From: JdFR-22 sp964534325
Lineage (GTDB): Archaea > Halobacteriota > Archaeoglobi > Archaeoglobales > Archaeoglobaceae
Direction: 5' to 3'
Length of the DNA: 64,000 nt
Assembly: GCA_964534325.1 (NCBI GenBank)
Contig: CAZHOR010000008.1
Coordinates: 1-64,000, forward strand
The translations under genes were made by a program, and so were the position numbers. Positions within the stretch are counted from its first letter, which is position 1. The number at the start of each line of letters is the position of its first letter. The notes beneath the pieces were generated by a model. It was not told where the DNA came from, searched no databases, and was given only the letters and a program-made list of their open reading frames with translations. Below are positions 18,485-25,992 of this stretch, in pieces.

Positions 18485-19549
18485 TTACTCAAACAATCTT
18501 TCCGCAATCTCAGCAGTCCTCGAATCAGTGGCAGTCACGCAATCAATCCTTTTCATTATAAATTTGTTCAATGACTTCTTCCATAAAGCATTTCCGATAG
18601 CTCCTTCACCCCTCAAGCTCATCACTGCTTTACTACCCTTTCTTTTGGCTGCCAATGATACCAGACCACCCTCCCAATTCCTGCCGTCAACAACATCAAA
18701 ATTGAGTCCGAGTATCTTCAACACACCTTTAAGGGAGTAAGTTGGTCTGGAAAGCCATCCATCTATACTTCTTACTTTAATTAACTCAACCCCTTGGTAG
18801 TTGCCTTCACCACCTAAGCCACACAAGATTGCTGTCTCACATTTTTTGGATAGAGCCTTCGATAATTCAAAGACCTGTGTACCAGCTCCAGAAACGTATG
18901 GTGGTGCGAAGAGGGAAGCAAAACAAACATTCTTAGGATGTCCATTAATTTGGGAGTATAGCTCATACACCTTATCTGCAACCACATCAAAGGAATAGTT
19001 CTCCTTGACTATAGAGTGTATCTTTTCTCTATCAAGCCCTCTAACTTTCTCTATTCCATCTGCAATTGCCCTACCGATTCTCATCTCCACAACCTCGCCC
19101 ACTTCAGACGTGACCACGTCAGGAGCGGCTCCTACAGGTGTGGCTACAACAGGCAAACCACAGGCTAGCGCCTCCAGCATTGAGTTGGAGAAACCCTCCA
19201 TGCTGATGGAAGGTAGAACAAACACGTCCATAGCATTATGCAGCAAGGGAACCTCATCATGTTTAACCTTGCCAATGAACTGCACCCTGTCCCCAAATTT
19301 CTCTGCTATTCTTCTCAAATAACCCTCTTGCGGTCCCCCTCCCGCCAGAAACAATCTGCCTTCGAGGTATTCGAGGGACTTGATCAAGTACTCAATTCCC
19401 TTCTCTGACGAAAACCTCCCAACAAAAACTATGTTCAAGCTATCATCCAGCTCAAATCTTTGCTCAAACCACTCAATAGCCTTATCCCTGTCTATTGGCT
19501 TGAACTTATTTGTATTCACGCCGTTGGGAACTACTTTGACTGAAACCAT
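18485..19549 (-). CDS. GT4 glycosyltransferase with the two domains in swapped (circularly permuted) order
   Basis: The protein of 354 residues begins with what is normally the C-terminal half of a GT4 enzyme: VKVVPNGVNTNKFKP (residues 4-18), IVFVGRFSSEKGIEYL, and donor motif E118-GFSNSML-E126. That half ends near residue 200. From about 205 it reads KNVCFASLFAPPYVSGAGTQ, a normal GT4 N-terminus, and stops at VTATDSRTAEIAERLFE, where the linker to a second domain is usually found. The last residues would join smoothly to the first ones. It begins 11 bases after the GT2 stop, and no upstream in-frame sequence could hold a missing N-domain. It could be a real permuted enzyme or a fusion left by deletion between tandem GT4 genes. 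Confidence 0.8.
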   Translation of the reverse strand: MVSVKVVPNGVNTNKFKPIDRDKAIEWFEQRFELDDSLNIVFVGRFSSEKGIEYLIKSLEYLEGRLFLAGGGPQEGYLRRIAEKFGDRVQFIGKVKHDEVPLLHNAMDVFVLPSISMEGFSNSMLEALACGLPVVATPVGAAPDVVTSEVGEVVEMRIGRAIADGIEKVRGLDREKIHSIVKENYSFDVVADKVYELYSQINGHPKNVCFASLFAPPYVSGAGTQVFELSKALSKKCETAILCGLGGEGNYQGVELIKVRSIDGWLSRPTYSLKGVLKILGLNFDVVDGRNWEGGLVSLAAKRKGSKAVMSLRGEGAIGNALWKKSLNKFIMKRIDCVTATDSRTAEIAERLFE

Positions 19550-19560
19550 CTTTACACCAG

Positions 19561-20475
19561 CTATTGCTTAATTTTGCTGTAAATATAACCTACTCCCACG
19601 AAGAAGGTGAAAACCCAGATGAAGACCAGCTTAACCAAATCAATACCTGAACCCCTAAAAAACCTACCTAACCTACTCAAAGTCCTTTTAATAATCAAAT
19701 ATATCAAAAAACTTCTCTCCTCACCAATATCCGAGCTACCCTCCATAACAGCCTTCGAATATCCCTGCCAATACGCTCTTTTAATCAAAAACCTCACTCC
19801 AGTCCTTTTACCGAAGATTTTGTGATGGACAATCGCATCAGGATTGTACATAACACCCCTACCAAATCTCTTCTTTACTCTATCACACAACTCTGTCTCC
19901 CCAGCCTGCAGTTGTCCCTTACCTTTTAACCCAAACTTTGAGGGGTTAAAACCCCCAACTTCCTCAAAAACATCTGTTTTAAAGCTAATGTTGGAGCCGA
20001 AAGTATTCCTGACCTCAGTAACCTCCTCAGGGAAGCCTAGGTGAGTAGCGCCTATCATCCAGTAGAACTCCTCCGGAAACCAATTCGGCTTCCCTGCAAC
20101 CCACTGAGGAAGCAGTTTCCCGCCAGCAGCCACAACATCATCAGCATACATTTTAACTAACTCTTCAACCCAATTCGGCTCAGCGACAGCATCATCATCG
20201 ATAAAGGCAACAACCTCACCGCTGGCCAGCTTCACACCCCTATTCCTGCTCTCAGTAAGCCCCAAATTCTTCTCGTTGAGGTATAATTCCACCCTTTCAT
20301 CATTCACCAACTCTGGCAATTCTTCTTTTATCATATTGTAGTATTCTTCATTGCCATCCACTATACACACTACCTCAATATCTGAGTAAGTTTGATTAAT
20401 CAAACTCTTTAAACACTCCTTGAAATGATCGAACATGGCTGGTGAATAAGTACAGAGTATAATACTAACTTTCAT
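19561..20475 (-). CDS. Glycosyltransferase family 2, membrane-anchored
   Basis: This 304-residue GT-A enzyme begins VSIILCTYSPAMFDHF, has GLTESRNRGVKLASGEVVAF followed by the metal-binding Asp-Asp-Asp of FIDDDAVAEPNW, and ends with one hydrophobic segment (LVKLVFIWVFTFFVGVGYIY). It resembles the Agl-type enzymes that add sugars to dolichol-linked glycans at the cytoplasmic face. It is co-oriented with the permuted GT4 gene and divergent from aglB, which shares the 20476-20621 region. Confidence 0.85.
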   Translation of the reverse strand: MKVSIILCTYSPAMFDHFKECLKSLINQTYSDIEVVCIVDGNEEYYNMIKEELPELVNDERVELYLNEKNLGLTESRNRGVKLASGEVVAFIDDDAVAEPNWVEELVKMYADDVVAAGGKLLPQWVAGKPNWFPEEFYWMIGATHLGFPEEVTEVRNTFGSNISFKTDVFEEVGGFNPSKFGLKGKGQLQAGETELCDRVKKRFGRGVMYNPDAIVHHKIFGKRTGVRFLIKRAYWQGYSKAVMEGSSDIGEERSFLIYLIIKRTLSRLGRFFRGSGIDLVKLVFIWVFTFFVGVGYIYSKIKQ

Positions 20476-20586
20476 TATTTATAGTAAAATAAAAAGGTAA
20501 TAAAAATTCTTCTTTAAATGACCTTGAAAACTCTGAGTTATAGCTGATAAATTGAGCAAAATAACTTCAAATAAATAAACCAAAAG

Positions 20587-20600
20587 AAAAATTTAAATCC
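20587..20600 (+). promoter_or_regulatory. TATA-like promoter of aglB, apparently leaderless
   Basis: AAAATTTAAATCC centred near 20594 lies about 27 bases before the ATG at 20622, and there is no ribosome site between. This predicts a leaderless aglB transcript. Confidence 0.5.
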
Positions 20601-20621
20601 AATCCACTTGCTCTTACTGCG

Positions 20622-23156
20622 ATGACTAACAATACCAAGAACTTTCTGGGAAGATACTGGCACTGGTTCTTTATCGCTATTGCAATCATAATAAGTCTTT
20701 ACATTAGGATTGTTAATCCATGGGAATCGGTTTTCACCTGGACTGTAAGGCTGAGTGGAAACGATCCATGGTATTATTACAGAATAATTCAGAATTTATT
20801 AACTCACTTTCCGGAGAGAATATGGTTTGACGCTTTCACTAATTACCCATACGGGACCGGTACCCACTTCGGCCCCTTCGTAGTTTACTTGGGAGCAATC
20901 ATGGCCAAGTTGGGTGGAGCAACAGCAACATCTCCAGAAGCTTTAAGAGGAGTTCTCTCGTTTGTTCCCACAATAGGTGGCACCTTACTTGTATTCCCTG
21001 CTTACTTGTTAACCAAAGAACTGTTCAACAAGAAGGCAGGAGTAATCGCTGCCCTATTGATCATCATGGTCCCTGGCCAACTCCTTCACAGGAGTGTTTT
21101 AAGTTTTAATGACCACCACGTTTGGGAAGTTCTGTGGATGATCACAACGTTAGCGCTATTCTCCTACTCAATAAATAAGTGGAGTAGCAAACCAGCTATG
21201 GAGAATTTGAAGAGTAATTCCGTCCTTGCTCCAATATTTACGGGTCTGGCAATAGGTATGTACCTTTATTCTTGGGCTCCCGGATTCATAATTGTTTTTA
21301 TCTTAACGTTATATGTTCTTATCGCATATCTTCTCAAGCACTGGATAAACGTCAAAGCCGAGAATATTGCTTTTATAGGTATTGTCACGTTCTTAACTGC
21401 TGCCCTGATTTACCTACCATATGCTTTTAAGGAAACTGGCTTTAGCTTTGCTAGATATACATCATTCCCTCTAGTGGTCTTGTTAGGTGCGTCGGCTATA
21501 ATGGCTCTATTCCACGGAATTGAAAAACTTGAAAGAAAAGGGTATTATTCAAGATTGGGAATTAAAGAAGAATATGCTTTCCCCGCAACTATCGTAGTGG
21601 TGGGGGTAACACTAATTGCAGCAATAGGTTTGGTCGCTCCCTCATTCTTAGAAAGAATTATTAGTATTATCGGCGTTGTACAAAAAACTGGCGGAGCTCT
21701 AACCGTAGCAGAAGTCCAACCCTTCTTCACCATGGGCGGGGGACAATTCAGTCTATTCCCAGCCTGGTCCACCTTCGCCACCACATTCTTCTTCGCCATC
21801 CCAGGCATAATCTACACGTTCATCAAATTTGTCAAAGAACGTAACAACCTCTACCTGTTAGCTGTCGTCTGGGGCATAGCCATGATAGTAGCCCTCGCAG
21901 GCCAGAACCGCTTTGCCTACTACTTCGGAGCAGTATCAGCAATCTTCGCCGCCATCATGCTTGACGCCATCCTCAGACGCCTTAACTTCTATGAAGCAGT
22001 TACCGGCGGCATTGAGAGGTTAAAGAAAGTAGGGTACATCCGTATAGCAGTATCCATACTGATTATTATCGCAGTGTTCTACCCTACCTTCACTATGGCT
22101 TTCGAGCAGAGCAAATATGCTGGAGGAGGCATCAACAAGCAATGGTTCGACACCCTAACCTGGATGCGCACCAACACCCCCAATCAGGAATTCTACGACC
22201 AGTACTACTACCAGATATACGAACCGCACCATGAAGGCGAATATCCCTACCCACAAGAAACCTACGGAGTGATGAGCTGGTGGGACTACGGTCACTGGAT
22301 AGAAACAATAGCTCATCGCATGCCTAACGCCAACCCCTTCCAGCAGGGGATAGGTAAAAAAGCTCCTTTCAGACCAGGAGCAGCCCCCTTCTTCACCGCG
22401 CTCAACGAGACCTACGCCAACAACATCTCCAACCAGCTAGGAGTTAAGTACGTAGTAACGGACGTAGAAATGGCCACAGGCAAGTTCTACGCCATGGGGG
22501 CTTGGGCTGAAGGTGATGTAGGCAAAGTCCAGAATATCTATTATAGGGGTGGTGGCTACGTGTACTCCACTCCACAGGGCCAGATAGGGATAGCTACATC
22601 ACAATATCAAATACCATCGAATGGGAGAGTTATTACCACCATGAACATCCCCTCTCAGAACTATTACCAGACCATGGAGGCCAAATTCCATATATTTGAC
22701 GGTGACGGCCTTGAGAACTATAGAATGGTTTATGAAAGCAATTTCGCCAGTACAAACCGTCAATCAGGGTTCATGGAACTGATGAACCGCCTCATCTACA
22801 ATAGATACTACTCCCAGGAAATGGAACAGGAGCAAGTGAACATCAGGTCAACGGGCTACGTCAAAGTATTCGAATACGTTAATGGCACCACAATAGAAGG
22901 AACTGTTGAAGAAGACGTGGATCAGGTAACCATAAACACTACCATTCAGACCAATCAGGGAAGAACATACGGCTACCAGCAAAGAGTAGAACCTCAAAAC
23001 GGTCAATACCATTTCACCGTACCCTATGCTCAGAACACCACATACCCCGTCAAAGCAGTCTCGCCATACTCAATAAAAGCCGGCAACCTGACCAAGACCA
23101 TATCTCTTACAGACGAAGACCTGAAGGGTAGAACCATCAACCTGAACTTTCCATAA
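20622..23156 (+). CDS. aglB: Dolichyl-phosphooligosaccharide--protein glycotransferase (STT3/AglB)
   Basis: This 844-residue enzyme transfers the lipid-linked glycan to Asn of exported proteins. It has many membrane segments in the first 500 residues, the first-loop Asp in GNDPWYYYR (Asp48), DHH at 164-166, a TxxE element (Thr361-Glu364) in the fifth external loop, and the hallmark WWDYG at 553-557. The C-terminal part is soluble and outside the membrane. It is next to a flippase, glycosyltransferases and epimerases that would build its donor. The last 19 codons and the stop lie in a tandemly duplicated 117-bp segment; the intact stop is in the first copy. Confidence 0.95.
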   Translation: MTNNTKNFLGRYWHWFFIAIAIIISLYIRIVNPWESVFTWTVRLSGNDPWYYYRIIQNLLTHFPERIWFDAFTNYPYGTGTHFGPFVVYLGAIMAKLGGATATSPEALRGVLSFVPTIGGTLLVFPAYLLTKELFNKKAGVIAALLIIMVPGQLLHRSVLSFNDHHVWEVLWMITTLALFSYSINKWSSKPAMENLKSNSVLAPIFTGLAIGMYLYSWAPGFIIVFILTLYVLIAYLLKHWINVKAENIAFIGIVTFLTAALIYLPYAFKETGFSFARYTSFPLVVLLGASAIMALFHGIEKLERKGYYSRLGIKEEYAFPATIVVVGVTLIAAIGLVAPSFLERIISIIGVVQKTGGALTVAEVQPFFTMGGGQFSLFPAWSTFATTFFFAIPGIIYTFIKFVKERNNLYLLAVVWGIAMIVALAGQNRFAYYFGAVSAIFAAIMLDAILRRLNFYEAVTGGIERLKKVGYIRIAVSILIIIAVFYPTFTMAFEQSKYAGGGINKQWFDTLTWMRTNTPNQEFYDQYYYQIYEPHHEGEYPYPQETYGVMSWWDYGHWIETIAHRMPNANPFQQGIGKKAPFRPGAAPFFTALNETYANNISNQLGVKYVVTDVEMATGKFYAMGAWAEGDVGKVQNIYYRGGGYVYSTPQGQIGIATSQYQIPSNGRVITTMNIPSQNYYQTMEAKFHIFDGDGLENYRMVYESNFASTNRQSGFMELMNRLIYNRYYSQEMEQEQVNIRSTGYVKVFEYVNGTTIEGTVEEDVDQVTINTTIQTNQGRTYGYQQRVEPQNGQYHFTVPYAQNTTYPVKAVSPYSIKAGNLTKTISLTDEDLKGRTINLNFP

Positions 23157-23333
23157 TAGGATAGGGATCAACTATAAGTTAAATTAAATAACTCTACTAA
23201 ATTTACTTTTTTATTGATATCTCTTACAGACGAAGACCTGAAGGGTAGAACCATCAACCTGAACTTTCCATAATAGGATAGGGATCAACTATAAGTTAAA
23301 TTAAATAACTCTACTAAATTTACTTTTTTATTG
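23100..23333. repeat. Perfect 117-bp tandem direct duplication
   Basis: Bases 23100-23216 and 23217-23333 are identical by eye. The unit contains the last codons and stop of aglB plus about 60 bases of downstream AT-rich DNA, and the end of the second copy forms the last codons of the convergent vapC gene. The second aglB tail has no start and is not expressed. The identity implies a very recent event or an assembly error. Confidence 0.95.
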
Positions 23334-23694
23334 TCTTGAATTTGAGTCCGTATTCTGAGAGCACCTCAAAATCCCTGTCACAAGTGAATACAGGTTTATC
23401 GTGGGCAATTGCGGTTGCCGCTATGAGGAGATCCTTTGCAGGAGGAACATTGCCCTTTTTCTTTAAGTCTCTGAACATCTCTCCACCAATCCTGGCACTT
23501 TTCTCTTCAAACCCTGTTTTGGGTAGTTTTTCAATCATGAGCTCCTCTTTCTCTTTTAAGGTCCCGCAATAAAGTTCAAAAAGAGTAATAGTTGTTATTC
23601 CGTAGGTTAATTCTTTGTCACGTAGATTGTTTAATGTTGTTTTATTTCCTCTAAATATCTCTATTATTACGCTCGTGTCAATGATTGCATCCAT
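23320..23694 (-). CDS. vapC: PIN-domain ribonuclease toxin VapC
   Basis: This 124-residue protein begins MDAIIDTSVIIEIFRG (Asp6), has TLFELYCG with the middle Glu, and ends PPAKDLLIAATAIAHDKPVFTCDRDFEVL with the distal Asp residues, all expected for a PIN nuclease. Its start overlaps the vapB gene by 28 bases, so it is coupled to its antitoxin. Its final codons fall in the second copy of the 117-bp duplication. Confidence 0.9.
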   Translation of the reverse strand: MDAIIDTSVIIEIFRGNKTTLNNLRDKELTYGITTITLFELYCGTLKEKEELMIEKLPKTGFEEKSARIGGEMFRDLKKKGNVPPAKDLLIAATAIAHDKPVFTCDRDFEVLSEYGLKFKTIKK

Positions 23695-23888
23695 TCTTCT
23701 ACCTCTCTAAGTTCCTCTTTGAATTCCTTTATCTCTTCGTCATCTCTGGTTCCAAAACCAATCAAGAGGACATCAGAATTTCCCTGTCTTTTTATAAGGT
23801 CCCTGATAACTTCAGAAAAGCTCCTTTTACCCTTGACTTTTACCAATTCGTTATACACGTCATCAGCAATAGTTATTGTTTTCCCCAT
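23667..23888 (-). CDS. vapB: VapB-type antitoxin
   Basis: This 73-residue protein starts MGKTITIADDVYNELVKVKG and KRSFSEVIRDLIKR, the ribbon-helix-helix pattern of archaeal VapB (DUF217-like) antitoxins, and has an acidic C-terminal tail that would bind the toxin. ATG 23888 is chosen over earlier codons because a TATA-like element lies 26 bases before it. It should bind its own promoter; the ATGCATGCATGCAT palindrome just upstream is a candidate site. Confidence 0.85.
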   Translation of the reverse strand: MGKTITIADDVYNELVKVKGKRSFSEVIRDLIKRQGNSDVLLIGFGTRDDEEIKEFKEELREVEEWMQSLTRA

Positions 23889-23894
23889 ATTTTC

Positions 23895-23919
23895 ATGCAT
23901 GCATGCATTAAATAAAAAT
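23895..23919 (-). promoter_or_regulatory. vapBC promoter with palindromic operator candidate
   Basis: On the minus strand an ATTTTTATTTA element (23908-23918) is followed by the fully palindromic ATGCATGCATGCAT (23895-23908), seven bases before the vapB ATG. A factor on the palindrome would block start-site access. The arrangement fits autoregulation by VapB. Confidence 0.5.
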
Positions 23920-23922
23920 CTT

Positions 23923-24199
23923 ACTCTATTCTACTATGTTCTATGTTCACAATAATTGTGGATATTAGTGTGGAGGTTGCTTTCTACACCCTGTATGTTA
24001 AGGCTCTCACCAGTAACTAAAAAAGACGTAAATCGATTAAGAACTTTAGCGAAACACCATGGTTTGACGATGGACTTCTGAAGTTCAGCCGCGTGGAATT
24101 GCTATACTACTATGTACTTTTTGGGGTATGTGTTATCGACAAGATGGTTTTCCAGTTCTCCTCAATAACAATTAAGTAGTCCAAAACCAAATTAAGGAA
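23923..24199. other. Intergenic stretch without a recognisable gene
   Basis: No ORF with a start codon and family resemblance is seen. A short open stretch on the plus strand at about 24000-24080 (KKDVNRLRTLAKHHGLTMDF then TGA) looks somewhat coding-like and may be a gene remnant, but I cannot assign it. Confidence 0.35.
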
Positions 24200-24727
24200 A
24201 TGCCTCTGGATATTCTGGAATCAATTAACCCTCCTTTTAGCTCATCTCCCATAGACGAAATGAGAGAAGCTTTTCAGAAAATAGGGCTATCATCAATGGA
24301 CGTTCTCCTGGAGCTGGGATGTGGAGAAGGGCACAACCTGATTCTTGCGGCAGAAGAATTTGGTGCACGAGGAATAGGTTACGAGTTTCTGGATAGCGTA
24401 TACGATAGAGCTAAGGAGAACATAGAGAACCATGATTTGCAGGACTCGATTTTATTGAGGAGACAATCCCTCTACGAGTTACAGGAAGAAGACCTGGAAA
24501 GTGCAACCGTCGTCTACCTCTACCTATCTAACACTGCAAACCAGATACTGGAGCCAGTTCTAAAACAGTATTCCATAAAGATCCTTACCAGAATATTTGA
24601 CCTCCCATCTGAAGGTAAAAAGCTCACAGAACACATTAACCTATATGACGACTTTAACGTTAGAAGTGAACAACCAAAGATCGCCAAAAGCCTGGTGAAA
24701 ATAATAACCGGGAAAGAACAGAGGTAA
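24200..24727 (+). CDS. Class I SAM-dependent methyltransferase
   Basis: This 175-residue protein has the SAM motif LLELGCGEGHNLI (about residues 37-49), an acidic strand end GIGYEFLD and VVYLYLSNTANQ in place of a motif IV. The pattern resembles the FAM173-like / Dot1-fold small methyltransferases that act on protein lysines. The target is unknown, and it is an isolated gene. Confidence 0.7.
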   Translation: MPLDILESINPPFSSSPIDEMREAFQKIGLSSMDVLLELGCGEGHNLILAAEEFGARGIGYEFLDSVYDRAKENIENHDLQDSILLRRQSLYELQEEDLESATVVYLYLSNTANQILEPVLKQYSIKILTRIFDLPSEGKKLTEHINLYDDFNVRSEQPKIAKSLVKIITGKEQR

Positions 24728-24835
24728 CAGATTAAAAGGTTAAGCAGGCAAGATAATGATCATATACCATCTTCAATAACTTCTCAAAAAAAGAATTTTT
24801 TTAAACTGTTTCAGGCTCAACAATTTAGAGATACC

Positions 24836-25831
24836 ATGAGGATCGCTATCGTTGGGGCTGGAGTAGCAGGGTCTTACCTGGCTTTCATGCTTTCCAGAGA
24901 GCATACCGTAGATGTGTTCGAAAAGAAGTCATTAGAAAATTTGAGTAGAGACTGTGCATGGGGGACCAGCCTGCGGATGCTCCAGAAATACGCACCTCTG
25001 ATGGGTCGTGACCCCTCTGACTATCTGAGGTTTGTGGGCAAAAATTTTGAGTCCAAGGGAATAATAAACAGGGACACGGTAACCTTTAACAAATTTCAGT
25101 TCTTTCAGGACCTCTTGAACTCCAGCGACGCATTAGTCCATTACAAGTATAAGGTCACCACAGACGATATTGCTGATTACGACCTGGTCATTGATGCTAC
25201 GGGCTCCGCTCGCTCTCTTCTTCCTCCCCCACAAAGTGGGTTAAAGGATAGGTGGGTCTGTCCCTGCTACCAGTTAGACGTTAAATCCGATGACCTTCCT
25301 GAGGACTTCTTCTTTGAGCCCAGAGGAGTTGGCTACTTATGGGTCTTTCCTCAGGGTAATGGAGTCTACAAGGTGGGGTGCGGCTCTTTTGACCTCAACC
25401 CCCGGAAAGAAGTGGAGAAGTATCTCTCTGGTATGGCTTATGCAGTAATAGATAAAGTGGGAGCGGGAGTAAGGTTGCTCCCTCCCTCAAGGTCGAAACC
25501 ATTCTATTCTTTAGGAGAATCACCGGTTATAGGTGTAGGGGAGGCGATAGGTACGGTATCCCTGGTAAGTGGTGAGGGCGTTTATCCCAGCCTTATATGT
25601 GCTGACATCCTCCTTGAGTCTCTCAAAGAGGAGAGCATTGAGCAGGCAGCGAAAGTTTATGAATCCAAAATCCTTGAGGAATTCAGGTGGATGGAGTCCC
25701 AATTCAACTTCATTTACTCTGTGAGGTATGGGAACTATTTAACTCAGCTATGGAATTTACTGCGCCTGGAGATCCCCGATTATGCATGCGGTACGGTATC
25801 CAAACTTAAGATGATCATTTACAACCGATAG
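24836..25831 (+). CDS. FAD-dependent oxidoreductase, geranylgeranyl reductase-like
   Basis: This 331-residue flavoprotein begins MRIAIVGAGVAGSYLAFML, the dinucleotide-binding GxGxxG, and later has DLVIDATGSARSLLPP and VIGVGEAIGTVSLVSGEGVYPS, the FAD-binding GD-like motif of the geranylgeranyl reductase / digeranylgeranylglycerophospholipid reductase family. In archaea this family saturates isoprenoid chains of membrane lipids. It is shorter than typical (about 390-450), so it is a divergent member and its substrate is open. A TATA-like TTTTTTTAAAC about 30 bases upstream suggests a very short leader. Confidence 0.75.
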   Translation: MRIAIVGAGVAGSYLAFMLSREHTVDVFEKKSLENLSRDCAWGTSLRMLQKYAPLMGRDPSDYLRFVGKNFESKGIINRDTVTFNKFQFFQDLLNSSDALVHYKYKVTTDDIADYDLVIDATGSARSLLPPPQSGLKDRWVCPCYQLDVKSDDLPEDFFFEPRGVGYLWVFPQGNGVYKVGCGSFDLNPRKEVEKYLSGMAYAVIDKVGAGVRLLPPSRSKPFYSLGESPVIGVGEAIGTVSLVSGEGVYPSLICADILLESLKEESIEQAAKVYESKILEEFRWMESQFNFIYSVRYGNYLTQLWNLLRLEIPDYACGTVSKLKMIIYNR

Positions 25832-25958
25832 TCTTAACTGATTATCCGTGGAATAAATTAAAGTTTTTCTATTTTAGAAATGAATTACTATACAGACTTA
25901 GATCCAAAATTGAGGCTTTAGAATAATAATGTGGCCAATATAACTTTTGGAGTAGCCA

Positions 25959-25972
25959 GAAAATTTTTTATC
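25959..25972 (+). promoter_or_regulatory. TATA-like promoter of polC
   Basis: GAAAATTTTTTATC centred near 25966 is about 27 bases before the ATG at 25993. No ribosome site precedes the ATG, so the transcript is probably leaderless. Confidence 0.45.
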
Positions 25973-25992
25973 CACAATACCTTGTTACAATC

